Shown: positions 37,432 to 51,498 of the stretch, piece by piece
Layout: each line of letters begins with the position of its first letter
How positions within the stretch are numbered: position 1 is the first letter of the stretch
Assembly: GCA_016858145.1 (NCBI GenBank)
Contig: JAEHOE010000257.1
Span: 1-64,000, forward strand
Direction of reading: 5' to 3'
Length of the DNA: 64,000 nt
From: Edaphochlamys debaryana
Lineage: Eukaryota > Chlorophyta > Chlorophyceae > Chlamydomonadales
The notes under the pieces: generated by a model
The model's input: the letters and a program-made list of their open reading frames with translations, nothing else
The model's database searches: none
What the model was told of the DNA's origin: nothing
Program-made: the position numbers and the translations under genes

Positions 37432-39189
37432 AGCAAGCGGGCAAAACACAAGCGCCATGGAGACCGGCCGCCGTGTCGTGCGACCGCGGCCGGGCGGGCC
37501 TTGGCCTGCCCCGGCCGCCCCGGCTCTCCAGTTCCCTCGCAGCGCTCAGCAGGGCGAGTGCGCCTCCCAGGCTCCCGGCCCCTTGACACAGCCGTTCCGA
37601 AGACGACGCTCTTTGACAGCTGCGTGACAGGGTGCACGCACAGGGATGCAGAATGGTGACAGGCCCTGGACCTCACGGCCGCAGGCCAGCCCCGAGGGGG
37701 CGCCGGGGTAGGGGCCCTTGGACTGCGTCCCGTCTCCCCGTGCACCCCACCCAAAGCCCTTGGCCGCCGTAGTGAGCAGCAAGCAGTCGGTAGCGCCTAC
37801 CGCTAAGCACGCCGCTTCCTCCCTGTGTTCAGGCTGGCTGGCAAAGCCCACGCATCTGCACAACACGGCTCTCCCGCCATCGCCGGCAGCCGCAAACAGC
37901 CGCAAACGCGACCCCAGCTTTAGTCCAGCGACACGGAGGTGTCTATAGACACCGTACGCATGAGCAGGCCGGTGCAAGGCTGCCCTTGAGCCCTGCACGT
38001 GTTGCCCCCGGGCCCAGCGCTTCCCCACGCGCTTGCGGTCGGCGTGCGTGGGGCGCCAGCCCTGGCAGCGACGCCGGATCCCTGCGACCATCCATCAATG
38101 ACCGCACCTACACCGCGTACGGTCACGCCATGGAACTGCACCGTGAGGCTGCTGCGCCAGTGCCCTTGCCGACCGCCCTCAATGGCTGCCCACGGCCGAC
38201 AAGGCCCCTGCAGCCCTGCCCAGCCCCCCAACCAGCGGCGTTGCACCACCTATTTGCCAGCCCTTGACGTGACGAGTGCCAAGTAGGCCAGGCCCTTACC
38301 ACGCCGTCAGGGCCCATCCAGGCGGCCATCCAGGTCACACGGCCAAGCTGCCACCGCTCCACCAACCGGCCCCCAAGCAGCGTGGGCAGGTGGCAGCCTG
38401 CCCATCCTCCCGAGCTGCATCTAGGTAAGGGCCTGGGCCAGGCCAGCCAACCAACCCCTGCTGTACGAAGAAGGAGGGCTCGCACCCACCCTCAGCAGGG
38501 CGGCTTGCAGTAACCGCACAAACCCCCTCAACGGCCGCGGCGCGGGCCGGCCATGGCGTCGCCGCTAGGGCTCAGCGGCTTGCCGCTGCACTTCGCCCCC
38601 CGCACGCGGCCGCGCAGCCCTTGCTCGCGTGCCGGAGGCTCCGGGCCCAGACCCTCCGTGACCTGGCCTCCTGCAGGTGCGCATCGCGGCAAGCGGCAAG
38701 CGCGACGTGCTACGCTGATGGGAACATCGGCCGCGTGCCCGGACCTGGTAGGACTTGGCAGCTTGACAGTCCGTCCCAGCGACTACAACCCTATCAGGCT
38801 GCAGCTTGCTGCTGCAGAGGGGCGGACCTCCGGTTGCGCCGCGGACTTCGCTGATCGAGACAGCTCGGCGAGCGCGAGCTGCTCTGTCGAGCTGTCTATC
38901 AGTAGGCGAGTACGGTCAGTATTGATGGAAGTGGCTCTGGAGGCGTCGCATGTGTGTCGATATGTGTGCGCGCGAAATCGTTCTTCTTCTGCTCGCGATG
39001 GACAGAAGCGATCCAGCTCAAGCCTATGGCCTCCTATGGCATGCAATGGATGCTACAGCACAAGGAGGCACAAGTTCTGGGCTGAGACGCGAGCCATGGA
39101 AGCGCGAGGTCCAGCATCTCGGCAAGCGGCCCAGCAGCGATAGTAATGCCGACTATGAATGCTGGCCTATGATCTATGCCGGCATCGAG
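37432..39189 (+). repeat. Satellite unit 23 (class L, first with the 4-bp deletion)
   Basis: Length is 1758 bp, with the 77-bp segment at 38955-39031. It is the first copy reading CCTCAACGGCC (about 38527) instead of CCTCAAGCAACGGCC, a 4-bp deletion shared by all later complete units. Confidence 0.95.
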
Positions 39190-40948
39190 AGCAAGCGGGC
39201 AAAACACAAGCGCCATGGAGACCGGCCGCCGTGTCGTGCGACCGCGGCCGGGCGGGCCTTGGCCTGCCCCGGCCGCCCCGGCTCTCCAGTTCCCTCGCAG
39301 CGCCCAGCAGGGCGAGTGCGCCTCCCAGGCTCCCGGCCCCTTGACACAGCCGTTCCGAAGACGACGCTCTTTGACAGCTGCGTGACAGGGTGCACGCACA
39401 GGGATGCAGAATGGTGACAGGCCCTGGACCTCACGGCCGCAGGCCAGCCCCGAGGGGGCGCCGGGGTAGGGGCCCTTGGACTGCGTCCCGTCTCCCCGTG
39501 CACCCCACCCAAAGCCCTTGGCCGCCGTAGTGAGCAGCAAGCAGTCGGTAGCGCCTACCGCTAAGCACGCCGCTTCCTCCCTGTGTTCAGGCTGGCTGGC
39601 AAAGCCCACGCATCTGCACAACACGGCTCTCCCGCCATCGCCGGCAGCCGCAAACAGCCGCAAACGCGACCCCAGCTTTAGTCCAGCGACACGGAGGTGT
39701 CTATAGACACCGTACGCATGAGCAGGCCGGTGCAAGGCTGTCCCTTGAGCCCTGCACGTGTTGCCCCCGGGCCCAGCGCTTCCCCACGCGCTTGCGGTCG
39801 GCGTGCGTGGGGCGCCAGCCCTGGCAGCGACGCCGGATCCCTGCGACCATCCATCAATGACCGCACCTACACCGCGTACGGTCACGCCATGGAACTGCAC
39901 CGTGAGGCTGCTGCGCCAGTGCCCTTGCCGACCGCCCTCAATGGCTGCCCACGGCCGACAAGGCCCCTGCAGCCCTGCCCAGCCCCCCAACCAGCGGCGT
40001 TGCACCACCTATTTGCCAGCCCTTGACGTGACGAGTGCCAAGTAGGCCAGGCCCTTACCACGCCGTCAGGGCCCATCCAGGCGGCCATCCAGGTCACACG
40101 GCCAAGCTGCCACCGCTCCACCAACCGGCCCCCAAGCAGCGCGGGCAGGTGGCAGCCTGCCCATCCTCCCGAGCTGCATCTAGGTAAGGGCCTGGGCCAG
40201 GCCAGCCAACCAACCCCTGCTGTACGAAGAAGGAGGGCTCGCACCCACCCTCAGCAGGGCGGCTTGCAGTAACCGCACAAACCCCCTCAACGGCCGCGGC
40301 GCGGGCCGGCCATGGCGTCGCCGCTAGGGCTCAGCGGCTTGCCGCTGCACTTCGCCCCCCGCACGCGGCCGCGCAGCCCTTGCTCGCGTGCCGGAGGCTC
40401 CGGGCCCAGACCCTCCGTGACCTGGCCTCCTGCAGGTGCGCATCGCGGCAAGCGGCAAGCGCGACGTGCTACGCTGATGGGAACATCGGCCGCGTGCCCG
40501 GACCTGGTAGGACTTGGCAGCTTGACAGTCCGTCCCAGCGACTACAACCCTATCAGGCTGCAGCTTGCTGCTGCAGAGGGGCGGACCTCCGGTTGCGCCG
40601 CGGACTTCGCTGATCGAGACAGCTCGGCGAGCGCGAGCTGCTCTGTCGAGCTGTCTATCAGTAGGCGAGTACGGTCAGTATTGATGAAAGTGGCTCTGGA
40701 GGCGTCGCATGTGTGTCGATATGTGTGCGCGCGAAATCGTTCTTCTTCTGCTCGCGATGGACAGAAGCGATCCAGCTCAAGCCTATGGCCTCCTATGGCA
40801 TGCAATGGATGCTACAGCACAAGGAGGCACAAGTTCTGGGCTGAGACGCGAGCCATGGAAGCGCGAGGTCCAGCATCTCGGCAAGCGGCCCAGCAGCGAT
40901 AGTAATGCCGACTATGAATGCTGGCCTATGATCTATGCCGGCATCGAG
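39190..40948 (+). repeat. Satellite unit 24 (class L)
   Basis: Length is 1759 bp, with the 77-bp segment at 40714-40790. It has TGTCCCTTGAG (about 39739), GCAGCGCGGG (about 40136) and GATGAAAGT (about 40683). Confidence 0.95.
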
Positions 40949-42706
40949 AGCAAGCGGGCAAAACACAAGCGCCATGGAGACCGGCCGCCGTGTCGTGCGA
41001 CCGCGGCCGGGCGGGCCTTGGCCTGCCCCGGCCGCCCCGGCTCTCCAGTTCCCTCGCAGCGCCCAGCAGGGCGAGTGCGCCTCCCAGGCTCCCGGCCCCT
41101 TGACACAGCCGTTCCGAAGACGACGCTCTTTGACAGCTGCGTGACAGGGTGCACGCACAGGGATGCAGAATGGTGACAGGCCCTGGACCTCACGGCCGCA
41201 GGCCAGCCCCGAGGGGGCGCCGGGGTAGGGGCCCTTGGACTGCGTCCCGTCTCCCCGTGCACCCCACCCAAAGCCCTTGGCCGCCGTAGTGAGCAGCAAG
41301 CAGTCGGTAGCGCCTACCGCTAAGCACGCCGCTTCCTCCCTGTGTTCAGGCTGGCTGGCAAAGCCCACGCATCTGCACAACACGGCTCTCCCGCCATCGC
41401 CGGCAGCCGCAAACAGCCGCAAACGCGACCCCAGCTTTAGTCCAGCGACACGGAGGTGTCTATAGACACCGTACGCATGAGCAGGCCGGTGCAAGGCTGT
41501 CCTTGAGCCCTGCACGTGTTGCCCCCGGGCCCAGCGCTTCCCCACGCGCTTGCGGTCGGCGTGCGTGGGGCGCCAGCCCTGGCAGCGACGCCGGATCCCT
41601 GCGACCATCCATCAATGACCGCACCTACACCGCGTACGGTCACGCCATGGAACTGCACCGTGAGGCTGCTGCGCCAGTGCCCTTGCCGACCGCCCTCAAT
41701 GGCTGCCCACGGCCGACAAGGCCCCTGCAGCCCTGCCCAGCCCCCCAACCAGCGGCGTTGCACCACCTATTTGCCAGCCCTTGACGTGACGAGTGCCAAG
41801 TAGGCCAGGCCCTTACCACGCCGTCAGGGCCCATCCAGGCGGCCATCCAGGTCACACGGCCAAGCTGCCACCGCTCCACCAACCGGCCCCCAAGCAGCGC
41901 GGGCAGGTGGCAGCCTGCCCATCCTCCCGAGCTGCATCTAGGTAAGGGCCTGGGCCAGGCCAGCCAACCAACCCCTGCTGTACGAAGAAGGAGGGCTCGC
42001 ACCCACCCTCAGCAGGGCGGCTTGCAGTAACCGCACAAACCCCCTCAACGGCCGCGGCGCGGGCCGGCCATGGCGTCGCCGCTAGGGCTCAGCGGCTTGC
42101 CGCTGCACTTCGCCCCCCGCACGCGGCCGCGCAGCCCTTGCTCGCGTGCCGGAGGCTCCGGGCCCAGACCCTCCGTGACCTGGCCTCCTGCAGGTGCGCA
42201 TCGCGGCAAGCGGCAAGCGCGACGTGCTACGCTGATGGGAACATCGGCCGCGTGCCCGGACCTGGTAGGACTTGGCAGCTTGACAGTCCGTCCCAGCGAC
42301 TACAACCCTATCAGGCTGCAGCTTGCTGCTGCAGAGGGGCGGACCTCCGGTTGCGCCGCGGACTTCGCTGATCGAGACAGCTCGGCGAGCGCGAGCTGCT
42401 CTGTCGAGCTGTCTATCAGTAGGCGAGTACGGTCAGTATTGATGAAAGTGGCTCTGGAGGCGTCGCATGTGTGTCGATATGTGTGCGCGCGAAATCGTTC
42501 TTCTTCTGCTCGCGATGGACAGAAGCGATCCAGCTCAAGCCTATGGCCTCCTATGGCATGCAATGGATGCTACAGCACAAGGAGGCACAAGTTCTGGGCT
42601 GAGACGCGAGCCATGGAAGCGCGAGGTCCAGCATCTCGGCAAGCGGCCCAGCAGCGATAGTAATGCCGACTATGAATGCTGGCCTATGATCTATGCCGGC
42701 ATCGAG
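40949..42706 (+). repeat. Satellite unit 25 (class L)
   Basis: Length is 1758 bp, with the 77-bp segment at 42472-42548. GATGAAAGT is present. Confidence 0.95.
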
Positions 42707-44464
42707 AGCAAGCGGGCAAAACACAAGCGCCATGGAGACCGGCCGCCGTGTCGTGCGACCGCGGCCGGGCGGGCCTTGGCCTGCCCCGGCCGCCCCGGCT
42801 CTCCAGTTCCCTCGCAGCGCCCAGCAGGGCGAGCGCGCCTCCCAGGCTCCCGGCCCCTTGACACAGCCGTTCCGAAGACGACGCTCTTTGACAGCTGCGT
42901 GACAGGGTGCACGCACAGGGATGCAGAATGGTGACAGGCCCTGGACCTCACGGCCGCAGGCCAGCCCCGAGGGGGCGCCGGGGTAGGGGCCCTTGGACTG
43001 CGTCCCGTCTCCCCGTGCACCCCACCCAAAGCCCTTGGCCGCCGTAGTGAGCAGCAAGCAGTCGGTAGCGCCTACCGCTAAGCACGCCGCTTCCTCCCTG
43101 TGTTCAGGCTGGCTGGCAAAGCCCACGCATCTGCACAACACGGCTCTCCCGCCATCGCCGGCAGCCGCAAACAGCCGCAAACGCGACCCCAGCTTTAGTC
43201 CAGCGACACGGAGGTGTCTATAGACACCGTACGCATGAGCAGGCCGGTGCAAGGCTGTCCTTGAGCCCTGCACGTGTTGCCCCCGGGCCCAGCGCTTCCC
43301 CACGCGCTTGCGGTCGGCGTGCGTGGGGCGCCAGCCCTGGCAGCGACGCCGGATCCCTGCGACCATCCATCAATGACCGCACCTACACCGCGTACGGTCA
43401 CGCCATGGAACTGCACCGTGAGGCTGCTGCGCCAGTGCCCTTGCCGACCGCCCTCAATGGCTGCCCACGGCCGACAAGGCCCCTGCAGCCCTGCCCAGCC
43501 CCCCAACCAGCGGCGTTGCACCACCTATTTGCCAGCCCTTGACGTGACGAGTGCCAAGTAGGCCAGGCCCTTACCACGCCGTCAGGGCCCATCCAGGCGG
43601 CCATCCAGGTCACACGGCCAAGCTGCCACCGCTCCACCAACCGGCCCCCAAGCAGCGCGGGCAGGTGGCAGCCTGCCCATCCTCCCGAGCTGCATCTAGG
43701 TAAGGGCCTGGGCCAGGCCAGCCAACCAACCCCTGCTGTACGAAGAAGGAGGGCTCGCACCCACCCTCAGCAGGGCGGCTTGCAGTAACCGCACAAACCC
43801 CCTCAACGGCCGCGGCGCGGGCCGGCCATGCCGTCGCCGCTAGGGCTCAGCGGCTTGCCGCTGCACTTCGCCCCCCGCACGCGGCCGCGCGGCCCTTGCT
43901 CGCGTGCCGGAGGCTCCGGGCCCGGACCCTCCGTGACCTGGCCTCCTGCAGGTGCGCATCGCGGCAAGCGGCAAGCGCGACGTGCTGCGCTGATGGGAAC
44001 ATCGGCCGCGTGCCCGGACCTGGTAGGACTTGGCAGCTTGACAGTCCGTCCCAGCGACTACAACCCTATCAGGCTGCAGCTTGCTGCTGCAGAGGGGCGG
44101 TCCTCCGGTTGCGCCGCGGACTTCGCTGATCGAGACAGCTCGGCGAGCGCGAGCTGCTCTGTCGAGCTGTCTATCAGTAGGCGAGTACGGTCAGTATTGA
44201 TGGAAGTGGCTCTGGAGGCGTCGCATGTGTGTCGATATGTGTGCGCGCGAAATCGTTCTTCTTCTGCTCGCGATGGACAGAAGCGATCCAGCTCAAGCCT
44301 ATGGCCTCCTATGGCATGCAATGGATGCTACAGCACAAGGAGGCACAAGTTCTGGGCTGAGACGCGAGCCATGGAAGCGCGAGGTCCAGCATCTCGGCAA
44401 GCGGCCCAGCAGCGATAGTAATGCCGACTATGAATGTTGGCCTATGATCTATGCCGGCATCGAG
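42707..44464 (+). repeat. Satellite unit 26 (class L)
   Basis: Length is 1758 bp, with the 77-bp segment at 44230-44306. It has GATGGAAGT, and CCATGCCGTCG at about 43827 where other copies read CCATGGCGTCG. Confidence 0.95.
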
Positions 44465-46222
44465 AGCAAGCGGGCAAAACACAAGCGCCATGGAGACCGG
44501 CCGCCGTGTCGTGCGACCGCGGCCGGGCGGGCCTTGGCCTGCCCCGGCCGCCCCGGCTCTCCAGTTCCCTCGCAGCGCCCAGCAGGGCGAGCGCGCCTCC
44601 CAGGCTCCCGGCCCCTTGACACAGCCGTTCCGAAGACGACGCTCTTTGACAGCTGCGTGACAGGGTGCACGCACAGGGATGCAGAATGGTGACAGGCCCT
44701 GGACCTCACGGCCGCAGGCCAGCCCCGAGGGGGCGCCGGGGTAGGGGCCCTTGGACTGCGTCCCGTCTCCCCGTGCACCCCACCCAAAGCCCTTGGCCGC
44801 CGTAGTGAGCAGCAAGCAGTCGGTAGCGCCTACCGCTAAGCACGCCGCTTCCTCCCTGTGTTCAGGCTGGCTGGCAAAGCCCACGCATCTGCACAACACG
44901 GCTCTCCCGCCATCGCCGGCAGCCGCAAACAGCCGCAAACGCGACCCCAGCTTTAGTCCAGCGACACGGAGGTGTCTATAGACACCGTACGCATGAGCAG
45001 GCCGGTGCAAGGCTGTCCTTGAGCCCTGCACGTGTTGCCCCCGGGCCCAGCGCTTCCCCACGCGCTTGCGGTCGGCGTGCGTGGGGCGCCAGCCCTGGCA
45101 GCGACGCCGGATCCCTGCGACCATCCATCAATGACCGCACCTACACCGCGTACGGTCACGCCATGGAACTGCACCGTGAGGCTGCTGCGCCAGTGCCCTT
45201 GCCGACCGCCCTCAATGGCTGCCCACGGCCGACAAGGCCCCTGCAGCCCTGCCCAGCCCCCCAACCAGCGGCGTTGCACCACCTATTTGCCAGCCCTTGA
45301 CGTGACGAGTGCCAAGTAGGCCAGGCCCTTACCACGCCGTCAGGGCCCATCCAGGCGGCCATCCAGGTCACACGGCCAAGCTGCCACCGCTCCACCAACC
45401 GGCCCCCAAGCAGCGCGGGCAGGTGGCAGCCTGCCCATCCTCCCGAGCTGCATCTAGGTAAGGGCCTGGGCCAGGCCAGCCAACCAACCCCTGCTGTACG
45501 AAGAAGGAGGGCTCGCACCCACCCTCAGCAGGGCGGCTTGCAGTAACCGCACAAACCCCCTCAACGGCCGCGGCGCGGGCCGGCCATGGCGTCGCCGCTA
45601 GGGCTCAGCGGCTTGCCGCTGCACTTCGCCCCCCGCACGCGGCCGCGCAGCCCTTGCTCGCGTGCCGGAGGCTCCGGGCCCAGACCCTCCGTGACCTGGC
45701 CTCCTGCAGGTGCGCATCGCGGCAAGCGGCAAGCGCGACGTGCTGCGCTGATGGGAACATCGGCCGCGTGCCCGGACCTGGTAGGACTTGGCAGCTTGAC
45801 AGTCCGTCCCAGCGACTACAACCCTATCAGGCTGCAGCTTGCTGCTGCAGAGGGGCGGTCCTCCGGTTGCGCCGCGGACTTCGCTGATCGAGACAGCTCG
45901 GCGAGCGCGAGCTGCTCTGTCGAGCTGTCTATCAGTAGGCGAGTACGGTCAGTATTGATGAAAGTGGCTCTGGAGGCGTCGCATGTGTGTCGATATGTGT
46001 GCGCGCGAAATCGTTCTTCTTCTGCTCGCGATGGACAGAAGCGATCCAGCTCAAGCCCATGGCCTCCTATGGCATGCAATGGATGCTACAGCACAAGGAG
46101 GCACAAGTTCTGGGCTGAGACGCGAGCCATGGAAGCGCGAGGTCCAGCACCTCGGCAAGCGGCCCAGCAGCGATAGTAATGCCGACTATGAATGTTGGCC
46201 TATGATCTATGCCGGCATCGAG
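44465..46222 (+). repeat. Satellite unit 27 (class L)
   Basis: Length is 1758 bp, with the 77-bp segment at 45988-46064. It has GATGAAAGT and CAGCACCTCGG (about 46146), and is the first copy of the alternating region. Confidence 0.95.
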
Positions 46223-47980
46223 AGCAAGCGGGCAAAACACAAGCGCCATGGAGACCGGCCGCCGTGTCGTGCGACCGCGGCCGGGCGGGCCTTGGCCTGC
46301 CCCGGCCGCCCCGGCTCTCCAGTTCCCTCGCAGCGCCCAGCAGGGCGAGCGCGCCTCCCAGGCTCCCGGCCCCTTGACACAGCCGTTCCGAAGACGACGC
46401 TCTTTGACAGCTGCGTGACAGGGTGCACGCACAGGGATGCAGAATGGTGACAGGCCCTGGACCTCACGGCCGCAGGCCAGCCCCGAGGGGGCGCCGGGGT
46501 AGGGGCCCTTGGACTGCGTCCCGTCTCCCCGTGCACCCCACCCAAAGCCCTTGGCCGCCGTAGTGAGCAGCAAGCAGTCGGTAGCGCCTACCGCTAAGCA
46601 CGCCGCTTCCTCCCTGTGTTCAGGCTGGCTGGCAAAGCCCACGCATCTGCACAACACGGCTCTCCCGCCATCGCCGGCAGCCGCAAACAGCCGCAAACGC
46701 GACCCCAGCTTTAGTCCAGCGACACGGAGGTGTCTATAGACACCGTACGCATGAGCAGGCCGGTGCAAGGCTGCCCTTGAGCCCTGCACGTGTTGCCCCC
46801 GGGCCCAGCGCTTCCCCACGCGCTTGCGGTCGGCGTGCGTGGGGCGCCAGCCCTGGCAGCGACGCCGGATCCCTGCGACCATCCATCAATGACCGCACCT
46901 ACACCGCGTACGGTCACGCCATGGAACTGCACCGTGAGGCTGCTGCGCCAGTGCCCTTGCCGACCGCCCTCAATGGCTGCCCACGGCCGACAAGGCCCCT
47001 GCAGCCCTGCCCAGCCCCCCAACCAGCGGCGTTGCACCACCTATTTGCCAGCCCTTGACGTGACGAGTGCCAAGTAGGCCAGGCCCTTACCACGCCGTCA
47101 GGGCTCATCCAGGCGGCCATCCAGGTCACACGGCCAAGCTGCCACCGCTCCACCAACCGGCCCCCAAGCAGCGTGGGCAGGTGGCAGCCTGCCCATCCTC
47201 CCGAGCTGCATCTAGGTAAGGGCCTGGGCCAGGCCAGCCAACCAACCCCTGCTGTACGAAGAAGGAGGGCTCGCACCCACCCTCAGCAGGGCGGCTTGCA
47301 GTAACCGCACAAACCCCCTCAACGGCCGCGGCGCGGGCCAGCCATGGCGTCGCCGCTAGGGCTCAGCGGCTTGCCGCTGCACTTCGCCCCCCGCACGCGG
47401 CCGCGCGGCCCTTGCTCGCGTGCCGGAGGCTCCGAGCCCAGAACCTCCGTGACCTGGCCTCCTGCAGGTGAGCATCGCGGCAAGCGGCAAGCGCGGCGTG
47501 CTGCGCTGATGGGAACATCGGCCGCGTGCCCGGACCTGGTAGGACTTGGCAGCTTGACAGTCCGTCCCAGCGACTACAACCCTATCAGGCTGCAGCTTGC
47601 TGCTGCAGAGGGGCGGTCCTCCGGTTGCGCCGGGGACTTCGCTGATCGAGACAGCTCGGCGAGCGCGAGCTGCTCTGTCGAGCTGTCTATCAGTAGGCGA
47701 GTACGGTCAGTATTGATGGAAGTGGCTCTGGAGGCGTCGCATGTGTGTCGATATGTGTGCGCGCGAAATCGTTCTTCTTCTGCTCGCGATGGACAGAAGC
47801 GATCCAGCTCAAGCCCATGGCCTCCTATGGCATGCAATGGATGCTACAGCACAAGGAGGCACAAGTTCTGGGCTGAGACGCGAGCCGTGGAAGCGCGAGG
47901 TCCAGCATCTCGGCAAGCGGCCCAGCAGCGATAGTAATGCCGACTATGAATGTTGGCCTATGATCTATGCCGGCATCGAG
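46223..47980 (+). repeat. Satellite unit 28 (class L)
   Basis: Length is 1758 bp, with the 77-bp segment at 47746-47822. It has CAGCATCTCGG, a private GAGCCGTGG (about 47882), and is the first copy with GCAGGTGAGC (about 47464). Confidence 0.95.
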
Positions 47981-49740
47981 AGCAAGCGGGCAAAACACAA
48001 GCGCCATGGAGACCGGCCGCCGTGTCGTGCGACCGCGGCCGGGCGGGCCTTGGCCTGCCCCGGCCGCCCCGGCTCTCCAGTTCCCTCGCAGCGCCCAGCA
48101 GGGCGAGCGCGCCTCCCAGGCTCCCGGCCCCTTGACACAGCCGTTCCGAAGACGACGCTCTTTGACAGCTGCGTGACAGGGTGCACGCACAGGGATGCAG
48201 AATGGTGACAGGCCCTGGACCTCACGGCCGCAGGCCAGCCCCGAGGGGGCGCCGGGGTAGGGGCCCTTGGACTGCGTCCCGTCTCCCCGTGCACCCCACC
48301 CAAAGCCCTTGGCCGCCGTAGTGAGCAGCAAGCAGTCGGTAGCGCCTACCGCTAAGCACGCCGCTTCCTCCCTGTGTTCAGGCTGGCTGGCAAAGCCCAC
48401 GCATCTGCACAACACGGCTCTCCCGCCATCGCCGGCAGCCGCAAACAGCCGCAAACGCGACCCCAGCTTTAGTCCAGCGACACGGAGGTGTCTATAGACA
48501 CCGTACGCATGAGCAGGCCGGTGCAAGGCTGTCCCTTGAGCCCTGCACGTGTTGCCCCCGGGCCCAGCGCTTCCCCACGCGCTTGCGGTCGGCGTGCGTG
48601 GGGCGCCAGCCCTGGCAGCGACGCCGGATCCCTGCGACCATCCATCAATGACCGCACCTACACCGCGTACGGTCACGCCATGGAACTGCACCGTGAGGCT
48701 GCTGCGCCAGTGCCCTTGCCGACCGCCCTCAATGGCTGCCCACGGCCGACAAGGCCCCTGCAGCCCTGCCCAGCCCCCCAACCAGCTGGCGTTGCACCAC
48801 CTATTTGCCAGCCCTTGACGTGACGAGTGCCAAGTAGGCCAGGCCCTTACCACGCCGTCAGGGCTCATCCAGGCGGCCATCCAGGTCACACGGCCAAGCT
48901 GCCACCGCTCCACCAACCGGCCCCCAAGCAGCGTGGGCAGGTGGCAGCCTGCCCATCCTCCCGAGCTGCATCTAGGTAAGGGCCTGGGCCAGGCCAGCCA
49001 ACCAACCCCTGCTGTACGAAGAAGGAGGGCTCGCACCCACCCTCAGCAGGGCGGCTTGCAGTAACCGCACAAACCCCCTCAACGGCCGCGGCGCGGGCCA
49101 GCCATGGCGTCGCCGCTAGGGCTCAGCGGCTTGCCGCTGCACTTCGCCCCCCGCACGCGGCCGCGCGGCCCTTGCTCGCGTGCCGGAGGCTCCGAGCCCA
49201 GAACCTCCGTGACCTGGCCTCCTGCAGGTGAGCATCGCGGCAAGCGGCAAGCGCGGCGTGCTGCGCTGATGGGAACATCGGCCGCGTGCCCGGACCTGGT
49301 AGGACTTGGCAGCTTGACAGTCCGTCCCAGCGACTACAACCCTATCAGGCTGCAGCTTGCTGCTGCAGAGGGGCGGTCCTCCGGTTGCGCCGGGGACTTC
49401 GCTGATCGAGACAGCTCGGCGAGCGCGAGCTGCTCTGTCGAGCTGTCTATCAGTAGGCGAGTACGGTCAGTATTGATGAAAGTGGCTCTGGAGGCGTCGC
49501 ATGTGTGTCGATATGTGTGCGCGCGAAATCGTTCTTCTTCTGCTCGCGATGGACAGAAGCGATCCAGCTCAAGCCCATGGCCTCCTATGGCATGCAATGG
49601 ATGCTACAGCACAAGGAGGCACAAGTTCTGGGCTGAGACGCGAGCCATGGAAGCGCGAGGTCCAGCACCTCGGCAAGCGGCCCAGCAGCGATAGTAATGC
49701 CGACTATGAATGTTGGCCTATGATCTATGCCGGCATCGAG
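47981..49740 (+). repeat. Satellite unit 29 (class L)
   Basis: Length is 1760 bp, with the 77-bp segment at 49506-49582. It has CAGCACCTCGG, TGTCCCTTGAG (about 48529) and a private insertion ACCAGCTGGCG (about 48781). Confidence 0.95.
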
Positions 49741-51498
49741 AGCAAGCGGGCAAAACACAAGCGCCATGGAGACCGGCCGCCGTGTCGTGCGACCGCGGCC
49801 GGGCGGGCCTTGGCCTGCCCCGGCCGCCCCGGCTCTCCAGTTCCCTCGCAGCGCCCAGCAGGGCGAGCGCGCCTCCCAGGCTCCCGGCCCCTTGACACAG
49901 CCGTTCCGAAGACGACGCTCTTTGACAGCTGCGTGACAGGGTGCACGCACAGGGATGCAGAATGGTGACAGGCCCTGGACCTCACGGCCGCAGGCCAGCC
50001 CCGAGGGGGCGCCGGGGTAGGGGCCCTTGGACTGCGTCCCGTCTCCCCGTGCACCCCACCCAAAGCCCTTGGCCGCCGTAGTGAGCAGCAAGCAGTCGGT
50101 AGCGCCTACCGCTAAGCACGCCGCTTCCTCCCTGTGTTCAGGCTGGCTGGCAAAGCCCACGCATCTGCACAACACGGCTCTCCCGCCATCGCCGGCAGCC
50201 GCAAACAGCCGCAAACGCGACCCCAGCTTTAGTCCAGCGACACGGAGGTGTCTATAGACACCGTACGCATGAGCAGGCCGGTGCAAGGCTGCCCTTGAGC
50301 CCTGCACGTGTTGCCCCCGGGCCCAGCGCTTCCCCACGCGCTTGCGGTCGGCGTGCGTGGGGCGCCAGCCCTGGCAGCGACGCCGGATCCCTGCGACCAT
50401 CCATCAATGACCGCACCTACACCGCGTACGGTCACGCCACGGAACTGCACCGTGAGGCTGCTGCGCCAGTGCCCTTGCCGACCGCCCTCAATGGCTGCCC
50501 ACGGCCGACAAGGCCCCTGCAGCCCTGCCCAGCCCCCCAACCAGTGGCGTTGCACCACCTATTTGCCAGCCCTTGACGTGACGAGTGCCAAGTAGGCCAG
50601 GCCCTTACCACGCCGTCAGGGCTCATCCAGGCGGCCATCCAGGTCACACGGCCAAGCTGCCACCGCTCCACCAACCGGCCCCCAAGCAGCGTGGGCAGGT
50701 GGCAGCCTGCCCATCCTCCCGAGCTGCATCTAGGTAAGGGCCTGGGCCAGGCCAGCCAACCAACCCCTGCTGTACGAAGAAGGAGGGCTCGCACCCACCC
50801 TCAGCAGGGCGGCTTGCAGTAACCGCACAAACCCCCTCAACGGCCGCGGCGCGGGCCAGCCATGGCGTCGCCGCTAGGGCTCAGCGGCTTGCCGCTGCAC
50901 TTCGCCCCCCGCACGCGGCCGCGCGGCCCTTGCTCGCGTGCCGGAGGCTCCGAGCCCAGAACCTCCGTGACCTGGCCTCCTGCAGGTGAGCATCGCGGCA
51001 AGCGGCAAGCGCGGCGTGCTGCGCTGATGGGAACATCGGCCGCGTGCCCGGACCTGGTAGGACTTGGCAGCTTGACAGTCCGTCCCAGCGACTACAACCC
51101 TATCAGGCTGCAGCTTGCTGCTGCAGAGGGGCGGTCCTCCGGTTGCGCCGGGGACTTCGCTGATCGAGACAGCTCGGCGAGCGCGAGCTGCTCTGTCGAG
51201 CTGTCTATCAGTAGGCGAGTACGTTCAGTATTGATGGAAGTGGCTCTGGAGGCGTCGCATGTGTGTCGATATGTGTGCGCGCGAAATCGTTCTTCTTCTG
51301 CTCGCGATGGACAGAAGCGATCCAGCTCAAGCCCATGGCCTCCTATGGCATGCAATGGATGCTACAGCACAAGGAGGCACAAGTTCTGGGCTGAGACGCG
51401 AGCCATGGAAGCGCGAGGTCCAGCATCTCGGCAAGCGGCCCAGCAGCGATAGTAATGCCGACTATGAATGTTGGCCTATGATCTATGCCGACATCAAG
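49741..51498 (+). repeat. Satellite unit 30 (class L, dimer member A)
   Basis: Length is 1758 bp, with the 77-bp segment at 51264-51340. It has CAGCATCTCGG and GCCGACATCAAG (about 51487), both shared with unit 32. Confidence 0.95.
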